A stretch of 43,868 nucleotides of DNA from Elusimicrobiota bacterium (GCA_028718185.1 JAQUMH010000015.1:1-43868), one strand, 5' to 3'; shown: positions 38,101 through 43,505, counted from the first letter of the stretch. Notes: a model not told the origin generated them from the letters alone. Made by a program: numbers and translations.

Positions 38101-39547
38101 GGTCACTGCCATTGGTTGTATACTTTATTATTGCTCCACCGGTTGCACAAGTAATACTTACTGTCTGGGCACTGCTATATGTTCCCCCATTTGGATTTAT
38201 TGCCGGATCTGCCACCGGTAACATTCCACCGGTATTATATTGTACAAATAAAACAGGTCCCGGCCAAATTATCTCCGGTCCGTGAGTCCATGCAGTATTA
38301 CTTGGATGATAAGCAGTTACTTTAAATTCTTTTGTTCCACTTGTTATAAGACTTGTTGGAACTGTTATATTACTATAACCATAATCGTGATCTGTTGAAG
38401 TTGGAAATGAAGTCGCTATTTCAGTTCCTGCTAATGTTACTGACTGAGTTAAACCACCTTCTGCACCATTCCATGTAACAACTGACATTCTTGCACCGGT
38501 GATTGTTAATGCGTTTGATGGGATTACAATACTGCAAGATTTTGAACTAGGACTAGCACTAGCTGTTACTGAAAAACCTTGTGGTACATTGGTCGGTTTA
38601 TACATCTTAACTGAAGTGGTAGTGCGTGCAAGGGTTATACCTGCTACTTCAGGTGTTGCATAACACATCCCGTCATTGCCTGCTATCACTGCCATAAACT
38701 TAATTGATGATGCTGCCTGGTCAGGTACCCAAGTTGTATCCCATGTCTTAGTATATGGTGATGATGTAACTGTTCCTATGTGTCCTACCAAAGCTCCATT
38801 ACGCACCACATACCTGTAATGCCATTGTGAATAAATGCCATTACCATCCTCGTCAAAATCATCATAATATCCTATAAAATCTACCCGGTTTATTCCACCG
38901 GTATATGTATTTACTGCGGCAGTTATTGCAGGATTATCATTTATTGTTGAACTGGCGGTTGGTGAGGTTATACTTCCTGTCGGGTGGGTCTTAGTTGCAT
39001 CATAATATATTCTTAATTTTAATCCGTAGTATGCCCATTGTCCCCAATTAAAACTACCGCAGGATTGGGGTCCAGCGGTAAATTCTATCGTGTTAGTTCC
39101 ACTTGTTAACTGACCAATCGGTATAGTAACTACAGGATATCTAAAACTAAGATAACATTCAGGACTTGATATGTCTGTATTTTCCGGTACCGGTATCCAT
39201 GAATTGTTATTTACTTTGAATTGTTTGCCGGTAGTACCTATGTGACCACCCCACATCTCTACTACTATTTCTGCTCTCGTTGCTCCTGCTAAATCAAGTC
39301 CGCTAAAAGTTTGGACGTAATTTGGGAGAAAATCCTGGGGTGCATCATAGGGTAATGGACCATCCGTATAACTGGGATTAGGATCTGTTACTCTCCACCA
39401 CGCATTACTATAATTTTTTGCCGGTGGTGTACTCCAAATATATTTTTCCTTGAATATGTCGCCTGGTCCAATTGCCGATTGCGATATTGCACTTAACCCT
39501 ATAATTACGACTGCAAATAGCATACACCATCTGATAATTTTACCCAT
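29147..39547 (-). CDS. Giant exoprotein D: FG-GAP/LamG/CBM6 secreted protein with FlgD-like tail
   Basis: Start ATG 39547 after GGAGG, beginning MGKIIRWCMLF; the frame to 39646 adds 33 residues ahead of the signal peptide. Length is 3466 aa. Order: signal peptide; N-terminal beta region as in A and B (25-440); chitobiase-type repeat (444-527); unrecognised domain as in A and B (532-900); chitobiase-type repeat (909-997); FG-GAP/VCBS beta-propeller (1005-1802) with about ten calcium-type motifs such as DLDTDGDND and DLNGDGRLD; Ig (1800-1886); LamG-like lectin domain (1893-2114); Ig (2116-2209); CBM6, chitobiase repeat, CBM6, chitobiase repeat, CBM6 (2214-2927); two FN3-like domains (2929-3114); unrecognised beta domain (3114-3370); FlgD-like tail (3372-3465). 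No hydrolase barrel is seen: the propeller takes its place. Likely a surface polysaccharide-binding protein, perhaps a lyase if the shared unknown domain is catalytic. Confidence 0.9.
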   Translation of the reverse strand: MGKIIRWCMLFAVVIIGLSAISQSAIGPGDIFKEKYIWSTPPAKNYSNAWWRVTDPNPSYTDGPLPYDAPQDFLPNYVQTFSGLDLAGATRAEIVVEMWGGHIGTTGKQFKVNNNSWIPVPENTDISSPECYLSFRYPVVTIPIGQLTSGTNTIEFTAGPQSCGSFNWGQWAYYGLKLRIYYDATKTHPTGSITSPTASSTINDNPAITAAVNTYTGGINRVDFIGYYDDFDEDGNGIYSQWHYRYVVRNGALVGHIGTVTSSPYTKTWDTTWVPDQAASSIKFMAVIAGNDGMCYATPEVAGITLARTTTSVKMYKPTNVPQGFSVTASASPSSKSCSIVIPSNALTITGARMSVVTWNGAEGGLTQSVTLAGTEIATSFPTSTDHDYGYSNITVPTSLITSGTKEFKVTAYHPSNTAWTHGPEIIWPGPVLFVQYNTGGMLPVADPAINPNGGTYSSAQTVSITCATGGAIIKYTTNGSDPSSTNGTVYSGPLTLSSDTTLKAIATKSGNLDSNVVTANFTITAPTTGDPIYFVPVTVAVGSYARYDKPVEVAVNFTQYLTTLGVGGSLNDQSLRVRETDSTGTTVINDSVVFQFDEDSTYNASNNAIGTVTLMMSGTTNASATRYFRIFFDVDPTITKVNFTKQVTLTDNVDDEGQSSYKIETVNATYYYHKQGGGFSSMVDTQNNDWLGYHATGGSAGNYRGIPNMVYPASYFHPGFVNSSSSILNQGPIKIKYKTDSLDGLWSCTWEIFPKYARMTVTKKNSAYWFLYEGTPGGNLDVTGTQDYFYRSNDTSPQLCGSYPSTNILNGDIPAPEWVYFADGTINRSIYLINHQDDTANDSYYQMENNMTVFGFGRTGTTSSLNPVVPAYYTIGFADSRDLTTTKNTIESAWRDLTETIGTPGSSSGPIKVATPQFNLPAGTYSGTQLVIITCGTSGATIKYTKDNTPPLTSGTATSGSSPLVAAITTSGTLRAAAVISGSDDSYENTAAYTITPSASPVGFTKYSSKDGYLSLPGTTGSEYVDSVVLDVDNDGLSDFVIMKRGEAPALVWYKKNGNNWDQKSIDPDVLKLGCFSQPYDIDNDGDLDIVNMGDWNEVQGFWWENPGPQAVGTATRWTKHLIKNTGTVTWHDACFGDFDNDGVAELAAWGRQYGTGVTTLYLWKVPADVKTRTTVWPAPATIYTKTSAPEAEGMAVADIDLDGKVDIVGGGGWFKHVSGTTYTFNSIEPAESAVRGKCAVGQIIKGGRPEVAFSAGDFTGFAAWYESTNAAATTWTKHIIDSNVIQAHSLKIGDLDTDGDNDIFIAEMSRVGANSYPAARMTIYKNDGAASPAFTPTILATGLNNHEDALGDFNGDGRLDILQKSYSDPGNVDNEVAVWIQTGGGKRGLTDWTYKELDTTRAVYGSWYEWFGLAAVDLNNDGYKDLVSGKYSYKNPGGDMTGTWTRTTFPVNVDASLVTDVDGDAYPDVIGFGLTAAYTPNPGVYWLEKTGSGDTTADWTATKVAVIPPTLHSQSQGMRMAQIVPGGREEIVCTGDLPYPGDGASSGKLYYIQIPLVSPQNGNWPVTQISNSVSNSSNNQGIAVGDIDKDGDLDIVGVLGDNKTVVWYENPGVAGQGNWAVHKIGDATPINNVTSADGPDRVQLADLNGDGRLDMILTDEIWDGANPLRAESRTYWFKCPADPKTLWGASTQIVKQQSTNSLDVADMDFDGDKDVVTGEHKGAKETAIWENDGSATPSFTQHIISAGKESHNSAYLSDLDGDGDLDIVSITWDDFFSTTGGLMYILRNNNTFGGGGGNPVVVITKPTNGQQFDQGSNILIEATAVDDVSVAKVEFYNGTTKLGEDTSSPYSYTWNSVPSGDFNIRAVVTDNIGLTGSAQVTISVKNTGQPTLPVGKWDMEGTSGSSTASDTSGYNNNGTLTNMDTATCWVAGKVGTGLKFDGTNDYVSVPNSTSLDINGSQMTLIAWVRIDAIGSASTDNQIFIGKPAVDGSHSSPWFAYSLHGVWNSATQLTPRFWLDIGGSGVSVAATQNIGVDATWHHIAGVYNGATMKIYVDGVESNSSAQTGNIAALGTALRLGANGGGTEPFNGAMDGVKIYNIALTGSEILADKNLTSQPPTVSISTIAITNGSNPPATVRIDATASDSDGTVSKVEFFNGTTKLGEDTSSPYSYTWNTVPTGTYSITATATDNSAATTTTTAQVVTITNGPAMPQQAYPGGVSWSIDTGTTTIQAEDYDMVTSGSAEGEAYHDTEIANKGGATYRTGDGVDVENCTDTGNGYDIGYAMPGEWLEYSVNVNQGGDYKIVLRVASGDTSAGPIHLEFGQHNSTPYRVTPSTSVPLTGGWQTYADIEVSSSVTLTAGNQIMKIVMEAGLAPHCGNFNYIQLTRVSAETPNAVATPTINPGAGTYSDSVTVTLGCATNGAEIRYTTNGNDPTSSSTLYSAPFALNQSATVKARAFKAAMTDSSVNNVAYIVTGTTPNQQAYPSGVAWLIDTGTTTIQAENYDTVTSGSGEGVAYHDTTVANTGDASFRTTEGVDTENCTDIGGGYDIGYIYPGEWLEYSVNVNQSGIYKIVLRAANGDTSASPVHLEFGPHNVVPYLITPSASVPATGGWQTWTDLTLSTGIALNSGNQIMKLVMDTGTGNNNGNFNYINLIKVNADIPNAVATPTISPSAGSYASYVTVTLGCATSGAEIRYTTNGADPTSSSTLYSAPFTLTASATVRARAFKATMTDSSVNSAAYTVTNISPQTSFGNNGNPWQLSVGTTTIEVENYDTVTSGLADGESYYDTTPGNQGGAYRTTEGVDVEAVTNASNGYDIGFVMPGEWLEYSVNVSETADYKIILSVAAGSIGAGPMHIEFGPHNLTPYRVTASVSVPNTGGWNTWTDLEVSSNVTLTAGNQIIKMVMESGSAANCGNFDYIKLIRLSADTTPPVVSAVTPSNVTGSAAVIKWTTNELATSKVEYGLTTSYGSATPVTDTVGVINHSVTLSGLTENTAYHYRMVSVDMNGNTITTGDYSFTTISNDPYPPVISNVVAGVTQNSAVITWTTDENSDSRVAYGTSTAMGTTTTLDPTATRLHSVSISALDKGKTYYYKVYSRDSSNNLAISSQYIFKTYNLKHRIYTYYYDDGTTATKTGASAAASLKFKVQVYNVDENSIATDYTGTVTLTTKNSKSSVLDTTDSTLTGADSGEKEVSIPFRSDINTIELTGDTTAPVVISFSDMYIAKLVGYQGGTIRGANGLKILIPTGVLSANKYLASIKTSSSPEVKNNMKYVDTVNPICYDFGELTFNNNAPVLENQVFTRAVNITIPYTAADIGTLNEDGLRIYYWTGTDWELATGIQTVDKSNNTITATVKHFSTYRILGSYVSADMSNVKVYPNPYNPATAVLGKLKIINLPMNSTMKLFSVTGEIVRELKETDFGNLGWLEWDGKNDNGDKVGKGVYIYQLEDATGSKKTGKIGLIK

Positions 39548-39687
39548 ACTTTTACCTCCAGTTTCCTTTAAATTCGTTCTTGCGTTCTTAAGTTCTAATG
39601 TTCTCATATTATTTACTTTTTTAATTGTGTTAATTTTATTTAACATCTTATCATTTATTGTTTAATTTTTCAATTTTTTTTACGGAA

Positions 39688-39767
39688 GCAGAGCTTTGCT
39701 CTGCTGCTACTTTTGACTAAGGACTAAAGACCAAGGACTACGCCCGCCACTAAACCATCGGGCGGGC
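39688..39767. repeat. Two hairpins between PorV5 and exoprotein D
   Basis: GCAGAGC/GCTCTGC (39688-39704) and GCCCGCC/GGCGGGC (39742-39767) lie in the 243-nt spacer between PorV5 and exoprotein D, with AGGACTAAAGACCAAGGACT between them. The equivalent spacers of loci 2 and 4 have comparable hairpins, so hairpins between partner genes are the rule here. No promoter is evident. Confidence 0.5.
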
Positions 39768-39790
39768 AGGAACTTCGGACGCCTCTGTTT

Positions 39791-40744
39791 CTATTCTTTA
39801 CCGCCCCCAAACCTTATACCTAACGATATCCTGTGCGTATCGCCTAAATCTTTTGTAGGAACAAATGCGTAATCTATATTGAATGTTGAACTTTCACCAT
39901 TTATCTTAAACCCGCCGCCTAATGTGTATGTCTCTTCATCATAGCCGAGCTTGTAGCCTGCACGGATTCCTATCATCTCGGCTATTACTAACTCCATACC
40001 AATATTCTCTTTTGTTGTTGCACTGTCTAATCCATAATTGACATCAGCTGCTATTGTTAGATTGTTCTCACCTTCAAATGCTGATAGCTTCTTACCTAAT
40101 CCAGCTTTTATATTGCCGGGTAAGCTGTCACTACCTACTTTACTGCCTATGTTCTGGACTGCTAACCCTAATTGTATTCCGCCTTTTACTGGAACATACT
40201 CTACTCCTAAATCTATTCCAAATCCTGTTGTGTTGTCACTATCTATCTTCTGGCTCGCCATCTTCAAACTGCCACCTACATTTATTGTCTCATCTACCTG
40301 CTTACCGTAACTTATTGCGCCACCTATGTCTTTGGCACCGAAAGTGCCTACACTGCCTACTGTATCATATGCTCCAGCTGCATCTTCTAATGTTTTGTCT
40401 ATATTGCCATAATTAAGGTACATTATCTGTAAGCCTATTGTGGAACTCTCATTTATTGGATGCCCGATTGCTAAATACTCGTAACTTATTCCTTCAAAAT
40501 ATGATAAATGCATAAAGGAGAATTCGGTTGCACTTACTGAACCTAACCCTGCGGGATTCCAATATACGCTATTGACGTCTTCAGCTACTGCTACCTGTGC
40601 GCCGCCCATTCCTTCCTGCTTGGCACCTACTCCCACTTTCAAAAACTGCATAGCTGAACTGCCAACGCCGGCTTGTACATTGCTTGTACATATAATAGGT
40701 ACAACCAGGACTGCCAACATTACTGCACTTAACATCTTGCGCAT
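39791..40744 (-). CDS. PorV/PorQ-like outer-membrane beta-barrel protein 5 (UPF0164 family)
   Basis: A 317-aa protein from ATG 40744, which follows AAAGGGGG. The frame is open to 40801, but those 19 codons are the translated 5' leader: the same DNA is non-coding before PorV1. Signal peptide MRKMLSAVMLAVLVVPIIC; core SSAMQFLKVGVGAKQEGMGG and VYWNPAGLGSVSATEFSFMH; last strand ISLGIRFGGGKE. Family role as for the other PorV copies. It heads locus 5 with exoprotein D. The leader is nearly the same as that of PorV1, while the protein is closer to PorV3 in several places, so leaders and genes have partly separate histories. Confidence 0.88.
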   Translation of the reverse strand: MRKMLSAVMLAVLVVPIICTSNVQAGVGSSAMQFLKVGVGAKQEGMGGAQVAVAEDVNSVYWNPAGLGSVSATEFSFMHLSYFEGISYEYLAIGHPINESSTIGLQIMYLNYGNIDKTLEDAAGAYDTVGSVGTFGAKDIGGAISYGKQVDETINVGGSLKMASQKIDSDNTTGFGIDLGVEYVPVKGGIQLGLAVQNIGSKVGSDSLPGNIKAGLGKKLSAFEGENNLTIAADVNYGLDSATTKENIGMELVIAEMIGIRAGYKLGYDEETYTLGGGFKINGESSTFNIDYAFVPTKDLGDTHRISLGIRFGGGKE

Positions 40745-40796
40745 ATTAACCCCCTTTACTGCTGTTCTTATGTTCTTGAGTTCTTGAGTTGATGAT

Positions 40797-40868
40797 CCCA
40801 ATTTTTATTTATAACTGAATATGTGATTGAGATTGTTTTATTGGTCTCCGGTAGGGGACTCAATAAAA
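40797..40868 (-). repeat. Hairpin pair in the 5' untranslated region of PorV5
   Basis: Single unit of the element duplicated before PorV1: a hairpin near CCCAATTTTTATTTATAACT, then TTTTATTG/CAATAAAA around GTCTCCGGTAGGGGAC. It lies between terminator and start codon. Confidence 0.6.
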
Positions 40869-40968
40869 CAAAAAAGAAGCATATTAGAAAACTAGCTAAT
40901 CAGTCAATTAAGTTTTTTCAACCTAATTCACTAATTTACTAATTTACTAATTTACTTCTTTTGTTTTC
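40864..40968 (-). terminator. Terminator-like hairpin in PorV5 leader
   Basis: Minus strand AAAACAAAAGAAGTAAATTAG, loop near GGTTGAAAAAACTT, then CTAATATGCTTC and TTTTTTGTTTT. Nearly the same sequence as in the PorV1 leader. Confidence 0.6.
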
Positions 40969-41123
40969 GATAACCTAGCTGGCTTGATAGTTTTTAGTCT
41001 TGATAATAGCTATTAACAACACGATTATCAAGACTTTTTGTTTATCGGCAACCTGTTGGCTTTCACTATCTTAGCCCTTGGTTTTGCGAACTCATCAAGG
41101 TTTCCCTTGAGCAGCCTTTTCGG
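40963..41123 (-). promoter_or_regulatory. Structured leader RNA 5, GEMM/c-di-GMP-I-like riboswitch candidate
   Basis: ATCCGAAAAGGC, P2 CTCAAGG-GAAA-CCTTGATGAG, TTCGCAAAACC, AAGGGCTAAGATAGT, GCCAACAGGTTGCCGAT. The variable hairpin is AGTCTTGATAAT/ATTATCAAGACT, then ACTATC and AGGTTATCGAAAAC. The hairpin sequence is unrelated to that in the other copies though it occupies the same place. Confidence 0.57.
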
Positions 41124-41128
41124 ATTAG

Positions 41129-41185
41129 TGCTCGGAGCTCGGACCTACTGGACCGAGCGAGAACACAACCCCGCAATATGCGAGG
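41129..41185 (-). repeat. Two hairpins upstream of leader RNA 5
   Basis: GCTCGGACCTACTGGACCGAGC and CCCCGCAATATGCGAGG. Compared with leaders 2 and 3 the stem bases of the first have changed on both sides (GGTCGG/CCGACC to GCTCGG/CCGAGC) while the CTACTG loop core is kept. Confidence 0.6.
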
Positions 41186-41350
41186 TAAAACAATATGTAT
41201 TTCTTTTATCTCCTCTCACTAAAGTTCAGTCACCATATTTCGACGCATTTTGACGGATGAATCCTGATGACCTTTGTTCAACTGTATAATGTTTTCTTAT
41301 TGAATACTCGTAACTTGCTAACGATTAGTCATTACTTGCTCTTCAGTATA

Positions 41351-41379
41351 TATATAACATACAATTGGTCTTTTGTCTT
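41351..41379 (-). promoter_or_regulatory. Promoter of PorV5 leader
   Basis: -35 AAGACA (41374-41379), 17 bp, TATGT, -10 TATATA (41351-41356). The weakest -35 of the five, but spacing and the sequence before the -10 agree with the others. Confidence 0.55.
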
Positions 41380-41447
41380 GGACTTAATTGTTAATGAGTT
41401 TGCAAATATTGCTGTTTGTTTAATCCCTCTTTAGTTAAATATTGCTA

Positions 41448-41475
41448 TTGACAAATTCAAATATTTTCATATAAT
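41448..41475 (+). promoter_or_regulatory. Candidate promoter of AraC regulator 3
   Basis: Perfect TTGACA (41448-41453) and TATAAT (41470-41475) with 16 bp between. The gene starts about 210 nt further on, so the transcript would have a long leader in which I see no clear structure. Nothing else on the plus strand needs this promoter. Confidence 0.6.
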
Positions 41476-41693
41476 TGTTTGTGTTTCTTTTTAGACTCTC
41501 TAAGCGAAGTATAACGTACAATGTGAAAAATGTCAATGGTTATGGTTGCTATTCTTTTGTTAAAAGTTGCTATCGTTATTTGAACCCATATATTACCCTA
41601 AATAAAACTGATAAAACGTGTCAATAGATAATTTGGAAAATTGTTAATCTATCAAATATCTCAAACAATCTTTACAAAGGATAAATTTAAATT

Positions 41694-42476
41694 ATGAAAC
41701 TAGGTTATAATTGGAACTTAAAAAATCCTAATAAATTAATTTACGTAGGGCATGCTGATCCTTACCCTGAAGCGGAAATAAAGAGACATCACCATCCATG
41801 TAATGAAATGGTGATTCTTATTAAGGGCTCCATAAGTGTTGAAGTATTAAAAAAAAATATTTTTGCGAATCCAGGTGACATATTGAATTATCCTGCAGGA
41901 ATATCTCATAAAGAACATCTTACTAGTACTACCCCTGCTGAAATATTTTACTTTGCCTGGAAAGAAAAGAAAGAAAAAGGAAAAACAGAAATCCCCATTT
42001 TAACCCATGACACAAATAAAAAAATCCGGTTTTTGGCACAATGGTTATATGAAGAGAAAGAATTGGTTTCTCCTTACAGGAGTTTACTGCAAGAAAAAAT
42101 ATTTGAAGTGATATTAATTGAATTAAAAAAAATTTCTAAATCTAAAGAATCTCATCCTATGATTAGTAGTTTAAGAAGTTTTATGAAAGAGCATTTAAAA
42201 GAACGTTTGAATTTGGAAAAATTAGCAGAGTATATCGGTGTGAGTAAATACCATTTTTTAAGAACATACAAGAAACTTACGGGACGAACACCAATGGATG
42301 ATTTAAGAATTATCCGTGCTGAAACTGCTAAGGATATGCTTTTTACAACTGATTCTCCATTAAAAGCTATTTCCAAAGAAGTTGGATTTGCTGATGAATA
42401 TCAGCTTTCAAAAGTATTCAGAAAACAATTTGGAACACCACCCGGTCAATTCCGAAGAAACAAATCTTTTCTATAA
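41694..42476 (+). CDS. AraC-family transcriptional regulator 3
   Basis: A 260-aa protein. N-terminal cupin with KRHHHPCNEMVILIKGS and GDILNYPAGISHKEH, an arrangement of histidines seen in sugar-sensing AraC proteins. C-terminal double helix-turn-helix: LAEYIGVSKYHFLRTYKK, GRTPMDDLRIIRAETAKDM, AISKEVGFADEYQLSKVFRK, then TPPGQFRRN. It is a paralogue of AraC regulator 2. AAAGGAT lies 11 nt before the ATG, a wide spacing. It lies beside the start of locus 5 on the opposite strand, as regulators 1 and 2 lie beside locus 1, which hints that each locus keeps its own activator. Target genes are inferred, not shown. Confidence 0.9.
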   Translation: MKLGYNWNLKNPNKLIYVGHADPYPEAEIKRHHHPCNEMVILIKGSISVEVLKKNIFANPGDILNYPAGISHKEHLTSTTPAEIFYFAWKEKKEKGKTEIPILTHDTNKKIRFLAQWLYEEKELVSPYRSLLQEKIFEVILIELKKISKSKESHPMISSLRSFMKEHLKERLNLEKLAEYIGVSKYHFLRTYKKLTGRTPMDDLRIIRAETAKDMLFTTDSPLKAISKEVGFADEYQLSKVFRKQFGTPPGQFRRNKSFL

Positions 42477-42556
42477 AGTAGTGCTGGGGTGGTATAGGGT
42501 CTTAGTGTCATAGCGTCATAGGGTCGCAACATTACAATAAGTCATTTTAATTTCTA

Positions 42557-43147
42557 TTATTTTGCAATTTTTATAACAATATAATCTAAATTCAGCCCGG
42601 GAGAATATACTTGCTGCAGTTTGAGAATGTGTTCTCCCGCTTTAATGTTAAATTTTAAGGGAGTTTGTCCATCTGGATTCAGGATAATCCATGGTTGCCA
42701 TTCAGTTTCTTTACCACCCCAACCGCCGGTAGGTTTAAAGAATATTCTTTTCAAATCTTCTGTTGGGTATACTCCATCTATCATTAGTGAGCGAACAGGT
42801 TCTTCCGGTGTTGCATATTTTAATGTAATAGTAAATAAACCATCTTTTGCAACAGAAAATTTCCATTCAACCCATTGCCCAGGAGTATTCCAATTCCCAA
42901 TTGATTTTTTACTTACACCTACCTTATTTTCTTCTATTTTTATTTCTCCGCCGCCTTGGGCGCTAAAATCTTCTGCCTCAATCATTATTTCTGTTTTATT
43001 TGATTTACTGTCACTTTTACTTGCTTTACTATTGTTTTTCTTTGTAGTAGCAGTTTTTTTACTTATAGATTTCTTCACTGCCTCAACTTGTCCCACACAA
43101 GTTAAACACATACCAAATACTAATCCTACAACTAACCAGTTTTTCAT
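42557..43147 (-). CDS. Small secreted CBM6/35-like carbohydrate-binding protein
   Basis: A 196-aa protein. Signal peptide MKNWLVVGLVFGMCLTCVG; then a Lys/Ser/Thr-rich linker (about 25-52, KKSISKKTATTKKNNSKASK); then one beta-sandwich domain (53-196) with IEAEDFSAQGGGE, TPGQWVEWKFSV, KPTGGWGG and LNLDYIVIKIAK. The pattern is that of CBM6/CBM35-type modules: EAE start, Trp in the ligand face, closing LDYI strand. GGGAGG lies upstream of the ATG. There is no FlgD-like tail, so it should not depend on the PorV route. The basic linker may bind acidic polysaccharide or the cell wall; that is a guess. It has no partner enzyme nearby. Confidence 0.8.
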   Translation of the reverse strand: MKNWLVVGLVFGMCLTCVGQVEAVKKSISKKTATTKKNNSKASKSDSKSNKTEIMIEAEDFSAQGGGEIKIEENKVGVSKKSIGNWNTPGQWVEWKFSVAKDGLFTITLKYATPEEPVRSLMIDGVYPTEDLKRIFFKPTGGWGGKETEWQPWIILNPDGQTPLKFNIKAGEHILKLQQVYSPGLNLDYIVIKIAK

Positions 43148-43505
43148 CTTTACCTACCTCCCTTTTTATAATCAAGAAGCAAAAAATCGGAAATCAGAAA
43201 CAAGCAGTCCAAATCTTACTTCTTGCATCTTGTTTCTTTCTTCTGTTGCCAATCATGACATCGGTTATTGGATTTAGAAATTATAACTCACTACGCACAC
43301 AACATATTAACAACCTTTTGCTTACTTGTCAACTAATAATTATTGTGAAATATTGCCATTTATTTACATGAGATTGCTCGTAAAATATTTTTATCTAAAA
43401 TTATTCAATAAAATACATATTATCTAATTATTACTAAGAAACAAAAAGAAAGATGCATAAACAATATTAAATTCCAAATAAAGTATCGTTCAGTATATAC
43501 ATAAA

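Noticed and set aside
42621-43277. A 218-codon plus-strand frame opposite the small CBM protein
   Set aside because: The minus-strand frame has a signal peptide, a recognisable CBM fold pattern and a good ribosome site; the plus-strand frame has none.
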